Of a stretch of DNA of 64,000 nucleotides, positions 34,494 through 43,003 are shown one piece after another. Location: the NCBI RefSeq assembly GCF_007995065.1, contig NZ_VOQR01000001.1:685001-749000 (forward strand), read 5' to 3'. Every line of letters begins with the position of its first letter. The stretch's first letter is position 1. This stretch comes from Sphingomonas ginsenosidivorax. GTDB taxonomy: Bacteria; Pseudomonadota; Alphaproteobacteria; Sphingomonadales; Sphingomonadaceae. Position numbers and translations under genes: made by a program. The notes under the pieces were generated by a model, which did not search any database, was not told the origin of the DNA, and was given only the letters and a program-made list of their open reading frames with translations.

Positions 34494-36029
34494 TCACCCG
34501 AGCGCGAACCAGGTCGCGGTCACGCAGACGATCGCGGTGACCAGCGCGACCATGGCATAACGCCAGCCGCCTCCGATCCGGACGATCTCGATCGCGCGCA
34601 GCGGCGGCGCGAGCGGCTCGCCGCCGGGCGGCGGGAACTGCGCCTCGATCCGGCGAACGAGGTCGGGGAGGCGGGTCAGTAGCCGGAAATCGTCGACCAG
34701 CCGGTCGGCCAGTGCCGCTTCGGGCCCCAGCTCGCCGCGGATCCAGTCGCGCACGAAGGGTTCGGCGGTGTTCCACAGATTGATGTCGGGGTTGAGGCTG
34801 GTCGCGACGCCCTCGACCATCACCATCGTCTTCTGCAGCAGCAGCAGGTGCGGCTGCGTGACCATGTCGAAGTCACGCGTGATCGAGAACAGGCTCTCGA
34901 GCATCATCCCGATCGACATGTCCTTGACCGGCAGCCCGCGCATCGGCTCGCCGACCGCGCGCAGGGCGGTGGCGAATTCGCCGACGTCATGATGCGCGGG
35001 GACATAGCCCGCCTCGAAATGGATCTCGGCGACGCGTTTGTAGTTGCCGGTGATCAGCCCGTAGAGGATTTCGGCGAGCCACACGCGCGCGCGCCGGTCG
35101 ATCCGGCCCATGATCCCGAAATCGATCGCGGCGATGCGGTTGCCGGGCAGCGCGAACAGGTTGCCCTGGTGCATGTCGGCATGGAAGAATCCGTCCGCGA
35201 TCGCCTGACGCAGGAACGCGCGGACCAGGGTCTGCGCGAGCGCAGGCAGGTCGTAGCCCGCCGCGACCAGCGCGGGGCGATCGGACAGCTTGATCCCGTC
35301 GATCCACTCGATCGTCATGACCTTAGCGGTCGAGCGCGCCCAGTCGATCTCGGGGACGAGGAAGTCCGATTCGGCGGTCATGTTCTCGGACAGCTCGGAC
35401 GCCGAGGCCGCCTCGCGCCGGAAATTCAGTTCGCGCAGGGTCCAGCGCTTGAACGTCTCGATCGTTAGGCGCGGGCGTAGCCGCGCCGCCTCGGGCGACA
35501 GCGCCTCGAGCTGCGCGGCCGCCCAGCTATAGGTGTCGATCGCGCGCGCGAACTCGTCCTCGACGCCGGGGCGCAGCACCTTGACCGCGACCTGGCGGCC
35601 GTCGGTGGTGGTCGCGCGGTGGACCTGTGCGATCGACGCAGCGCCGACCGGGGTCTGTTCGATCCGGCTGTACAGCTCTTCCAGCGGCCGGCCGAAGCTG
35701 GCGAGCATCGCCGCCTCGATCGTCTCGTAGGGGACGGGCGATAGCTGGTCCTGCAGCCGCAACAGGTCGTGCGCGGCGGCTTCGCCGACCAGGTCGGGAC
35801 GCGTCGCAAGCGTCTGGCCGAGCTTGATCGCGGCGGGACCGATCGCTTGGAACGCATCGGCGTAGCGCGGCACCTTCGGCACGCGCGCACCGATCCGCGC
35901 GATCCGCGCGAGGCGACGCACCGGCGCAGGCGTATTCGGATCGCGCTCGATCCCCGTCAGCGCGCCGTGCCGCGCGAGGATCCGGCCCCATTTGAGCAGG
36001 CGCCATATGTGGGTGGTCGAGGCTGTCAC
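34494..36029 (-). CDS. ubiB: Ubiquinone biosynthesis ATPase/kinase-like protein UbiB
   Basis: A 511-residue atypical kinase needed for coenzyme Q synthesis. The family signature AAIKLGQTLATRPDL (KxGQ helix) is at about residues 71-85, the Ala-rich loop is VGAASIAQVHRA, the nucleotide Lys is in VAVKVLRPG, and the catalytic/metal motifs are HADMHQGN and AIDFGIMGRID. Two C-terminal helices end in VTAIVCVTATWFALG. ubiE lies upstream on the same strand, separated by a long palindromic repeat. Confidence 0.94.
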   Translation of the reverse strand: MTASTTHIWRLLKWGRILARHGALTGIERDPNTPAPVRRLARIARIGARVPKVPRYADAFQAIGPAAIKLGQTLATRPDLVGEAAAHDLLRLQDQLSPVPYETIEAAMLASFGRPLEELYSRIEQTPVGAASIAQVHRATTTDGRQVAVKVLRPGVEDEFARAIDTYSWAAAQLEALSPEAARLRPRLTIETFKRWTLRELNFRREAASASELSENMTAESDFLVPEIDWARSTAKVMTIEWIDGIKLSDRPALVAAGYDLPALAQTLVRAFLRQAIADGFFHADMHQGNLFALPGNRIAAIDFGIMGRIDRRARVWLAEILYGLITGNYKRVAEIHFEAGYVPAHHDVGEFATALRAVGEPMRGLPVKDMSIGMMLESLFSITRDFDMVTQPHLLLLQKTMVMVEGVATSLNPDINLWNTAEPFVRDWIRGELGPEAALADRLVDDFRLLTRLPDLVRRIEAQFPPPGGEPLAPPLRAIEIVRIGGGWRYAMVALVTAIVCVTATWFALG

Positions 36030-36050
36030 TTGGCGGCAGAGAAGGCTGGT

Positions 36051-36275
36051 TCACGCGAAGACGCGAAGACGCAAAGGATAGAAGGATTTTCACGCGGAGG
36101 CGCGGAGACGCGGAGGTGAAGCGTCCGGCCGCGAACGCGGCCCTTCATTACCGACGACAGAATGACAGCGCGCTGACGCGCGCGACGACGCTTGGCATGG
36201 CCTTGCGCAAATCTCCGCGTCTCCGCGCCTCCGCGCGAACCCAACCTTCTCTTCGCGTCGTCGCGGCTTTGCGTG
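36051..36275. repeat. Large inverted repeat of GCGGAGACGCGGAG type
   Basis: The left part (36051-36120) is tandem-like: TCACGCGAAGACGCGAAGACG, a short spacer, then CACGCGGAGGCGCGGAGACGCGGAGG. The right part (about 36206-36275) contains the same two blocks in reverse complement with small differences. About 85 bp lie between. Translation of the region yields SRGGAETRR-like peptides, a well-known artefact. It occupies the whole ubiE-ubiB gap. Confidence 0.8.
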
Positions 36276-36279
36276 ATCA

Positions 36280-37044
36280 TCAGATCTTCCAGCCGCTGTG
36301 GATCGCGACCAGCCCGCCGAGCAGCGGCTCCACCTTGGTCTGCACGAACCCAGCCTCGGCGATCATCGCCTTGAACTGCGGCATCCGCGGGAAGCGGCGG
36401 ATCGATTCGATCAGGTAGCGGTAGCTGTCGGCATCCTGTGCGAGCAGCTGGCCCAGCTTCGGCACCATCTTGTGTGAATAGGCGTCATAGACCTCGGCGA
36501 ACCCCGGCCACTGCGTCGTCGAGAATTCGAGGCAATAGAAACGCCCGCCACGCCGCAGCACGCGGTGCGCCTCGCGGAGCGCCTTGGGAATGTCCGTCAC
36601 GTTCCGGATCCCGAACGCGATCGTATAGGCGTCGAAGAACTTGTCGGGGAAGGTCAGCGTCTCGGCGTTGGCCTCGGTCCAGACCAGCCCGTCGATGCCG
36701 CGCTTCTGCGCGCGTTCCATGCCGACTTCGAGCATCTGCGGGTTGATGTCGGCGACGGTGATCGACGCGCCCGACGGCTCCATCCGGAACGCGATGTCGC
36801 CGGTGCCGCCCGCCATGTCGAGGATCTGCTCGCCTTCGCGCGGTTTGACCCGGCGGACGAACCGATCCTTCCACAACCGGTGCATGCCGCCCGACATCGC
36901 ATCGTTCATCAGGTCGTATTTCGCCGCGACGTTCGAGAAGACGCCGCCGACGCGCGCGGTCTTTTCGGACGCGGGGATATCTTCGTACCCGAAGGAGACG
37001 ATAGCGGGGGCGGCGGCGGGGGTAGGCGCGGTGGGCTGGCTCAT
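36280..37044 (-). CDS. ubiE: Ubiquinone/menaquinone C-methyltransferase UbiE
   Basis: A 254-residue SAM-dependent methyltransferase acting on the benzoquinol ring in ubiquinone synthesis. Motifs: KTARVGGVFSNVAAKYDLMN, MSGGMHRLWKDRFV, the SAM site DMAGGTGDIAFR, FGIRNVTDIPKALREAHRVL and EFSTTQWPG. The N-terminus is an Ala/Pro-rich extension of about 15 residues. The ATG at 37044 is chosen; an ATG at 37086 is in frame but would overlap the divergent mutM promoter space. Confidence 0.96.
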   Translation of the reverse strand: MSQPTAPTPAAAPAIVSFGYEDIPASEKTARVGGVFSNVAAKYDLMNDAMSGGMHRLWKDRFVRRVKPREGEQILDMAGGTGDIAFRMEPSGASITVADINPQMLEVGMERAQKRGIDGLVWTEANAETLTFPDKFFDAYTIAFGIRNVTDIPKALREAHRVLRRGGRFYCLEFSTTQWPGFAEVYDAYSHKMVPKLGQLLAQDADSYRYLIESIRRFPRMPQFKAMIAEAGFVQTKVEPLLGGLVAIHSGWKI

Positions 37045-37100
37045 GCCTCGCGCTCTAGCCGCGCCTTGTGGGCGGAGCAAACGCAACCTAGCTGATCCTC

Positions 37101-37916
37101 GTGCCAGAACTCCCCGAAGTCGAAACCACCGTCCGCGGGCTCGAACCCGTGCTGCTCGGCCAGCGCCTGACCCGCGTCGAGCCGCGTCGCGCCGATCTCC
37201 GGAAAGCGATCCCGGTCGACCTGCGTCAGCGGATGACGGGGGCGGTCGTCACCGCCTTGTCGCGGCGCGCGAAATACGGGCTGATCGATACCGATCGCGG
37301 CGACACGCTGGTGTTCCACTTGGGCATGTCGGGGCGGTGGCGAGTCGATCCGCGCGAGATCCTGCCGCACGACCATCTGCTGCTGGAGACCGAGGCCGGG
37401 CGGATCGTCGCGCTCAACGACCCACGGCGATTCGGCTTCCTCGATCTCTGGGCGACCGACGACATCGCCAACTACCCGCCGTTCCTGGCGACGGGCCCCG
37501 AGCCGCTCGGGCCCGATCTGACCGCGGCGTATCTGCTGGAGGCGCTGGCGGGGCGGGGGGCGTCGATCAAGGCGATGCTGCTCGACCAGCGGGTCGTCGC
37601 GGGGCTCGGCAACATCTATGTCTGCGAAGCGCTGCACATGGCGCGAATCGCGCCGTCGCGCGCCGCGGGGCGGCTTTCGCTGGTCCGACTCGAACGGCTG
37701 GTCGAGGCGATCCGCACCGTGCTGACCGCGGCGATCCTTGCCGGCGGCTCGACGCTCAAGGATTATGCGCGCCCCGACGGCGAGCTCGGCTATTTCTCGA
37801 AACAGTGGCGCGTCTATGGCCGCGAAGGCGACCCGTGCGACTGCGGGGGCGTGGTGAAGCGCCGCACCGAGAATGGCCGATCGACCTTCTGGTGCCCGCG
37901 CTGCCAACGCGGCTGA
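37101..37916 (+). CDS. mutM: Formamidopyrimidine-DNA glycosylase
   Basis: A 271-residue bifunctional glycosylase/AP lyase that removes 8-oxoguanine and ring-opened purines. After removal of Met, the catalytic Pro and Glu are in PELPEVET; the conserved Lys is in RRAKYGLI; the helix-two-turn-helix is around LDQRVVAGLGNIYVCEAL; and the C-terminal zinc finger is CDC...CPRC. GTG 37101 is the start because it gives the obligatory Met-Pro-Glu N-terminus. It is divergent from ubiE, with 56 bp between them. Confidence 0.97.
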   Translation: MPELPEVETTVRGLEPVLLGQRLTRVEPRRADLRKAIPVDLRQRMTGAVVTALSRRAKYGLIDTDRGDTLVFHLGMSGRWRVDPREILPHDHLLLETEAGRIVALNDPRRFGFLDLWATDDIANYPPFLATGPEPLGPDLTAAYLLEALAGRGASIKAMLLDQRVVAGLGNIYVCEALHMARIAPSRAAGRLSLVRLERLVEAIRTVLTAAILAGGSTLKDYARPDGELGYFSKQWRVYGREGDPCDCGGVVKRRTENGRSTFWCPRCQRG

Positions 37917-37927
37917 CGATAAGGCGG

Positions 37928-37956
37928 TTGACGATTTGGGGCGGACTGGCTAAGGA
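37928..37956 (+). promoter_or_regulatory. Sigma-70-type promoter of rpsT
   Basis: TTGACG (37928-37933) and TAAGGA (37951-37956) are 17 bp apart, just past the mutM stop, leaving a leader of about 65 nt before the rpsT ATG. Layout matches the rplU promoter. Confidence 0.6.
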
Positions 37957-38026
37957 CCGCGGCTTCCAGAGGGCGTAGGAACAATCCGGCGCTCTCTTTT
38001 ATCATTCCAGCATTCACGAGGGCTTC

Positions 38027-38290
38027 ATGGCGAACACGCCGCAGGCGAAAAAGCGTATCCGTCGCAACGACCGTCGCGCGGAAGTGAACGGCAACCGCGT
38101 TGGCCGTATCCGCACCTTCATCAAGAAGGTCGAGGCCGCACTGGCATCGGGCGACAAGGGCGCAGCGACCACGGCACTCGCCGCGGCGCAGCCTGAGCTG
38201 CAGCGCGGCGTCGCCAAGGGCGTGCTGCACAAGAACACCGCGAGCCGCAAGTTCGCTCGCCTGACCAAGGCCGTGACCGGGCTCGCCTGA
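38027..38290 (+). CDS. rpsT: 30S ribosomal protein S20
   Basis: An 87-residue S20 that binds 16S rRNA early in assembly. It is helical and strongly basic, starting [17 protein letters not shown], with the conserved [13 protein letters not shown] [13 protein letters not shown] and the C-terminal [17 protein letters not shown]. It lies between mutM and dnaA, a conserved alphaproteobacterial order, with its own promoter and a strong terminator. Confidence 0.98.
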   Translation: MANTPQAKKRIRRNDRRAEVNGNRVGRIRTFIKKVEAALASGDKGAATTALAAAQPELQRGVAKGVLHKNTASRKFARLTKAVTGLA

Positions 38291-38315
38291 GCCTCGTCCC
38301 TATTGGTGCGGATCG

Positions 38316-38345
38316 CCCGCCGGAGTCCTCTCCGGCGGGTTTTTT
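38316..38345 (+). terminator. Rho-independent terminator after rpsT
   Basis: A 9-bp perfect stem CCCGCCGGA / TCCGGCGGG with a 6-nt loop followed by TTTTTT. It separates rpsT from dnaA. Confidence 0.95.
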
Positions 38346-38378
38346 GCGTCTGCGAGATGCAGATCAAAACCGTCCGAA

Positions 38379-38417
38379 GAATCGCAGGATTCCCCACGAT
38401 TCGAGCGATCGCGATTC
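38379..38417. promoter_or_regulatory. Cluster of four GANTC (CcrM) sites upstream of dnaA
   Basis: GAATC at 38379-38383 and GATTC at 38388-38392, 38398-38402 and 38413-38417 lie within 39 bp; a fifth (GAATC) is at 38589-38593. GANTC is the target of the alphaproteobacterial cell-cycle methyltransferase CcrM. Position between the rpsT terminator and dnaA suggests methylation-sensitive control. Confidence 0.6.
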
Positions 38418-38493
38418 ACGGCGCGTCAGCGGCCAATTTGAGAAAAATGCGTTAATAGAGGAACTTATAAAAAATCCGACGCATTTCCGCGGC

Positions 38494-38570
38494 TTGTTCA
38501 AGTCAAGCCGCATTATTTAGAAAATGTGACAGTCGCAGGCCTTGCTAGACTGGCCGTTCGCTTCATAACT
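38494..38570 (+). promoter_or_regulatory. Candidate dnaA promoter region
   Basis: Two weak sigma-70-like pairs occur in an unusually AT-rich stretch: TTGTTC-17 bp-TTAGAA (38494-38522) and TTGCTA-17 bp-ATAACT (38542-38570). The leader to dnaA would be 150-200 nt. The sequence from 38430 to 38530 is the most AT-rich in the window; I see no clear TTATCCACA DnaA box. Confidence 0.35.
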
Positions 38571-38738
38571 GCATCCAGCAGCGACGGTGAATCACGGTCG
38601 CGTCATTGGTACTGGGCGAAGATGCCGGACTGCCTCGTTGCGGTCACGGGGGGACATTGCCTGTTGGAATTCAGTCGCCTGCGCGGACCTCGCGCGGGCT
38701 CGGAAAGGTGCGCGTTGACGAATTGGCCGGGACAGACG

Positions 38739-40223
38739 ATGCGAGCGACCGAGGCCGAGCAGGCCTGGGCACGCGTGCGTACGTCGCTCCGCGAATCCGC
38801 AGGCGCGCGGCTGTTCGACCAATGGCTGAAGCCGATCGAGCTGGTCCCGGGCAGCGACGCCGACACGATCCGTCTCGCGCTGCCCTCGGCGTTCATGACC
38901 AACTGGGTCCGCAACCATTATGCGGACCGACTGGTACTCGAATTCCGCCAGATCATGCCGGGCGTCCGCAGCGTCCAGATCGAGACTCGTGTGGCGGGGC
39001 CCGCACCGGTCGCGCTGGCTCTGGTGCCGGATCCGGTCGTTCCCGCACCTGCCCCAGTTCATGCACCGGCACCCGCACCGGCAGCACCGGGCGCGCCACG
39101 GACCTTCGGTGTCGACCCGTCGCTTCGGCCTGCGCCGGCTATGGTCGCACCCGTGCCGGTCTCCGCCGCGGCGCCTGGGTTGCCGTTGCCGCTGGCCGAG
39201 CGCCCGCCGCTCGATCCGCGCTACACCTTCGATCGCTTCGTCGTCGACGCGTCGAACAAGGTCGCGTTCAATGCCGCCAAGGTGCTGGCCGAGCCGGGAC
39301 CCGTGCGCTTCTCGCCCTTGTTCCTCCACAGCGGCACGGGGCAGGGCAAGAGCCACCTGATGCACGCGATCGGGCACGCGTTTCTCGATCATAATCCGCA
39401 CGCGATCGTGCTGTGCATGTCCGCCGAGCGCTTCATGTATGATTTCGTCGCGGCGATGCGCGCGCGCGACACGCATGCGTTCAAGCAGCGGTTGCGCGGC
39501 GCCGATCTCCTGCTGATCGACGACCTGCAGTTCATCGCCGGCAAGGACGCGACGCAGGAGGAGTTCTTCCACACCGTCAACGAGATCATGGCGGCGGGCA
39601 AGCGGCTGGTGATCTCGGCCGATCGCTGCCCGCAGGCGCTCGAAGGCGTCGAGGCGCGGATCGTGAGCCGGATGGCGGTCGGGCTGGTCGCGGACATCAA
39701 GGCACCCGATTTGTCGCTGCGCCGTGCGATCCTCGACCGCAAGCTCGCCGACCTGCCCGACACCCGCGTGCCGCTCGACGTGCTTGACCTGATCGCGAGC
39801 CGGATCCACGCGAACATCCGCGAGCTGGAGGGCGCGCTGAACCGGGTCGTCGCCTATGCGCAGCTGACCGGCGACAGCATCGACCTCGACTTCGCGGTGG
39901 CGACGCTGGGCGAGGTGTTGCGCGGCGTGCAGAAGCGCGTGACGATCGACGAGATCCAGAAACTCGTCTCCGCGCACTTCGAACTGAAGCCGCTCGACCT
40001 GATTTCGGCACGCCGCGCCCGTGCGGTCGCGCGGCCGCGGCAGATCGCGATGTATCTCGCCAAGCGGCTGACGACTCGCTCGCTGCCTGAAATCGGGCGC
40101 AAATTCGGCGGTCGCGACCATTCCACGGTGATCCACGCGGTCCGCCGGATCGAGGAACTGCGCGACACCGATCGCGACATCGACGCCGCTGTCCGCGTCC
40201 TCATCCGCGAATTGGAAGGCTGA
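38739..40223 (+). CDS. dnaA: Chromosomal replication initiator protein DnaA
   Basis: About 494 residues. Domain I (1-85) has AWARVRTSLRESAGARLFDQWL; domain II (about 95-160) is an Ala/Pro/Val-rich linker with PAPAPVHAPAPAPAAPGAP; domain III is the AAA+ ATPase with Walker A SGTGQGKSHLMHA, Walker B LLLIDDLQF and the arginine-finger region ARIVSRMAVG; domain IV has the DNA-binding signature GGRDHSTVIHAVRRIEEL. The Walker A reads TGQGKS rather than the usual VGLGKT. An alternative TTG start at 38715 has a much better ribosome-binding site (GGAAAGG, 6 bp upstream) than the ATG used here. Confidence 0.96.
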   Translation: MRATEAEQAWARVRTSLRESAGARLFDQWLKPIELVPGSDADTIRLALPSAFMTNWVRNHYADRLVLEFRQIMPGVRSVQIETRVAGPAPVALALVPDPVVPAPAPVHAPAPAPAAPGAPRTFGVDPSLRPAPAMVAPVPVSAAAPGLPLPLAERPPLDPRYTFDRFVVDASNKVAFNAAKVLAEPGPVRFSPLFLHSGTGQGKSHLMHAIGHAFLDHNPHAIVLCMSAERFMYDFVAAMRARDTHAFKQRLRGADLLLIDDLQFIAGKDATQEEFFHTVNEIMAAGKRLVISADRCPQALEGVEARIVSRMAVGLVADIKAPDLSLRRAILDRKLADLPDTRVPLDVLDLIASRIHANIRELEGALNRVVAYAQLTGDSIDLDFAVATLGEVLRGVQKRVTIDEIQKLVSAHFELKPLDLISARRARAVARPRQIAMYLAKRLTTRSLPEIGRKFGGRDHSTVIHAVRRIEELRDTDRDIDAAVRVLIRELEG

Positions 40224-40262
40224 GCAGCGTGTTGGCTAACGCGATGTTAAGCGCGCGCGGCG

Positions 40263-41969
40263 ATGATCGCGCGCATGGAACCCAGCGCTAGCGCCGACCC
40301 CGTACAGTCCCTGCTTCTGCGATCGGGCATCGCCGCGCTCCTGCTATGCGCGCTCGCGGCGATCACGATCCGGCACACCGTCCCCGACACGCTAATCGAT
40401 TATTATTTCTTTCATCAGGACGCCTGGTTGCTGGGCGCCAGTGGGCTGATGCTGTGCGTGCTGTCCCGCTTCGATCTGGGCGAACGACCGCTGGCACTGC
40501 GGGCGGGGCCTCTGGCTGCTTGCGTGATCGTCGCAGCCGTGCTGGCCTATGCCGGATCGTTCGTCGTTATGGAGCGCTTCGCGCTGTCCCGCGACGAGAT
40601 CATGGCGGACTTCGCGGCCGATTATTTTCGGCGCGGCCAGGCGGGTCGTCCGATCCCGGCCGGTCTCGGCGCGTTGGCGAGCGCCATGATGCCGTGGGCC
40701 GGTACCGAGCATGGCCTGTGGACGTCGAATTATCTGCCCGTCTCGTCGCTGCTGCGCGCGGCGGCCTGGCTGCTTGGCGATCCTTTTTTTGCAGGACCGC
40801 TGCTGCTCGTCATCGGCTGTGGCGGGCTCTGGATGTCCGCTCGGAGGATCTGGCCGGACCGTCGCGAGCCCGCGGTCGTCGCGCTCGTCCTCGCGCTGAC
40901 CTCGACGCAGCTGCTCGCCAACGCAATGACAGCCTACGCCATGACCGCACATTTTGCGCTGAACGCGGTGTGGCTTGCCTTTTATCTCCGGCGTGACGCC
41001 CGTGGCAATGCGGCGGCGATCGCGATCGGGCTGCTCGCCACCGGGCTTCACCAGATCCAGTTCCATATGCTGTTCGTGTCCGGCTTTATCGTCTGGGATT
41101 TCGCCAGCGGCCGTCGGCGGACGGCGACTCTCTATGTCGGCGCGTGCATCGGCTATCTCGTGGTCTGGGGCATCGTGTATCCGGACGTCGTCCTGCGATG
41201 GCTGCTCGGTCCGCCGCCCGTGACTGCCGAACCGAGATTGCCGCTTGGCGCGCTGCTCATGAAATTCGCCGGCCGGATCGGCGATCTGCAGCCGATCAGC
41301 AGCCTCGCGCGGTTTGCGGCATGGCAGAACGTCCTGCTGCTCCCGCTGGCGTTCGCGGGCGCGCGCGATCTCCGCGACGCCGACGGCAAGCCGACGATCA
41401 TGGTGGCGTTCGCGGCGTCGTGCACGGTCGGGTTGTTGTCGATGGTGTATCAAGGCCATGGCTACGGCTATCGCTACCTGCACGGTCTGCTCCCATGCCT
41501 CTGCCTGCTTGCGGCGGGGGGCTGGGTCCACCTGTCGAAGGGGCGCGGGCGTCCGATGCCGGCGACATTGTTATGGGCCGGGTGCGGCTTTGCGCTACTC
41601 TTCACCGCGCCGGTCGCGCTGACGCTGTCGCGGTCATTCCTGTACCCCTATGCCGCAGCCTACCGCGTGCTCCGTGCGGCGCCAGCCGATGTCGTGCTCG
41701 TGGACGGGCGCGGCGGGGCGTTCATCGAGGATCTGGTGCGGATCGATGGGCCGATCGCGCGGCCGATCCTGCTCGACCTCAGCTTCGTGCCCCTGCGCGT
41801 GCTGCCGCGGTTGTGCGCCGCCGGCCGGGTGATGATCTTCGATCAGATGCAGGCGCGGCCACTCGGGATCAGGCCGGGTGGGGATGCCGGCAAGTACGAG
41901 CGCCATCTGGTCGCGAGCCGGGCACTGCTGGCCCGGCTGCACTGCGGGCAGCCGGTGCCCCTTGGCTGA
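40263..41969 (+). CDS. Large polytopic membrane protein, glycosyltransferase-like
   Basis: A 568-residue protein with about eleven to twelve hydrophobic helices and a soluble C-terminal tail (about 475-568). Between helices 3 and 4 is a polar exoplasmic loop (RFALSRDEIMADFAADYFRRGQ) with acidic residues near the membrane, the usual place of the catalytic Asp in GT-C glycosyltransferases such as PMT/ArnT. No specific family can be named. It begins about 40 bp after dnaA and ends 4 bp before the convergent trpS stop; ATG at 40275 is an alternative start. Confidence 0.7.
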   Translation: MIARMEPSASADPVQSLLLRSGIAALLLCALAAITIRHTVPDTLIDYYFFHQDAWLLGASGLMLCVLSRFDLGERPLALRAGPLAACVIVAAVLAYAGSFVVMERFALSRDEIMADFAADYFRRGQAGRPIPAGLGALASAMMPWAGTEHGLWTSNYLPVSSLLRAAAWLLGDPFFAGPLLLVIGCGGLWMSARRIWPDRREPAVVALVLALTSTQLLANAMTAYAMTAHFALNAVWLAFYLRRDARGNAAAIAIGLLATGLHQIQFHMLFVSGFIVWDFASGRRRTATLYVGACIGYLVVWGIVYPDVVLRWLLGPPPVTAEPRLPLGALLMKFAGRIGDLQPISSLARFAAWQNVLLLPLAFAGARDLRDADGKPTIMVAFAASCTVGLLSMVYQGHGYGYRYLHGLLPCLCLLAAGGWVHLSKGRGRPMPATLLWAGCGFALLFTAPVALTLSRSFLYPYAAAYRVLRAAPADVVLVDGRGGAFIEDLVRIDGPIARPILLDLSFVPLRVLPRLCAAGRVMIFDQMQARPLGIRPGGDAGKYERHLVASRALLARLHCGQPVPLG

Positions 41970-41972
41970 TCG

Positions 41973-42992
41973 TCAGATCTGCAGGCCCACTGCGTCCTGC
42001 GCGGCGCGAAGGGTGGGGGCCGCCAAGGTGCGGGCCCGGTCCGCGCCATGATCGAGGATCGCCGCCACCGCCGTTCGATCCTCGAGCAGTGCCGTCAGGC
42101 GATCGCGGATCGGACCGAGCGAGGCTACTGCCAGATCGGCGAGCGCTGGCTTGAACGCGCCGAACCCCTGGCCGGCGAACTGCGCCAGCACCGCATCCAC
42201 GCTGCCGCCCGAAAGCGCGGCGTAGATCGTGACGAGGTTGCGCGCTTCAGGGCGGCCCTCGAGCCCGTCCGCGGTCTCGGGTAGCGCATCGGCGTCCGAC
42301 TTCGCCTTGCGGATCTTTTGCACGATCATGTCGTCGCCATCGACCAGATTGATCCGTGAGGCGTCGGACGGGTCCGACTTCGACATCTTCGCGGTGCCGT
42401 CGCGCAAGCTCATGATCCGCGGCGCGGCCTTGCTGATCAACGGCTCGGGCAGCGTGAACAGCTCGACGCCGAAATCGGTGTTGAACTTGGTCGCGATGTC
42501 GCGGGCGAGTTCGAGGTGCTGCTTCTGGTCGTCGCCGACGGGGACGTGCGTGGCATTGTACAGCAGTACGTCGGCCGCCTGTAGCACGGGATAGGCGAAC
42601 AGACCGACGCTGGCCCCCTCGCGGTTCTTGCCCGCCTTGTCCTTCCACTGCGTCATGCGGTTGAGCCAGCCCATCCGTGCGGTGCCGTTCAGGATCCAGG
42701 CGAGCTCGCTGTGCGCGGGGACGCGCGCCTGGTTGAACAGTATCGCGCGAGTGGGGTCGATGCCGGACGCGATCAGCGTCGCTGCCATTTCGATCGTGTT
42801 CGCGCCCAGCTCGCGCGGATCGATCGCGACGGTCAGCGCGTGCAGGTCGGCGAGGAAGAACAGGCAGTCGTCGCCGTCTGCCATCGCGTCCTGCATCGCC
42901 ACCCATTGCCGGATCGCGCCGAGGTAATTGCCGAGGTGGAGATTGCCCGTAGGCTGGATGCCGGAAACGACCCGTTTGGAGGTGGCGCGCAT
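41973..42992 (-). CDS. trpS: Tryptophanyl-tRNA synthetase
   Basis: A 339-residue class I synthetase that charges tRNA-Trp. The HIGH-like motif is [12 protein letters not shown] near the N-terminus and the KMSKS loop is [12 protein letters not shown]; the substrate region has [18 protein letters not shown]. The ATG at 42992 gives the standard start [16 protein letters not shown]. An open frame continues upstream for hundreds of codons, but it runs in another phase through murJ and is not coding. It is 11 bp behind murJ, in a secB-murJ-trpS order. Confidence 0.97.
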   Translation of the reverse strand: MRATSKRVVSGIQPTGNLHLGNYLGAIRQWVAMQDAMADGDDCLFFLADLHALTVAIDPRELGANTIEMAATLIASGIDPTRAILFNQARVPAHSELAWILNGTARMGWLNRMTQWKDKAGKNREGASVGLFAYPVLQAADVLLYNATHVPVGDDQKQHLELARDIATKFNTDFGVELFTLPEPLISKAAPRIMSLRDGTAKMSKSDPSDASRINLVDGDDMIVQKIRKAKSDADALPETADGLEGRPEARNLVTIYAALSGGSVDAVLAQFAGQGFGAFKPALADLAVASLGPIRDRLTALLEDRTAVAAILDHGADRARTLAAPTLRAAQDAVGLQI

Positions 42993-43003
42993 GACGACTG
43001 GAC

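Noticed and set aside
36026..36280. A reverse-strand frame of 84 codons between ubiE and ubiB
   Set aside because: It translates the inverted repeat (SRGGAETRR-type peptide), a known artefact.
38346..38738. Chromosomal origin next to dnaA
   Set aside because: The stretch is AT-rich, but I found no clear TTATCCACA boxes, and in many alphaproteobacteria oriC is not beside dnaA.
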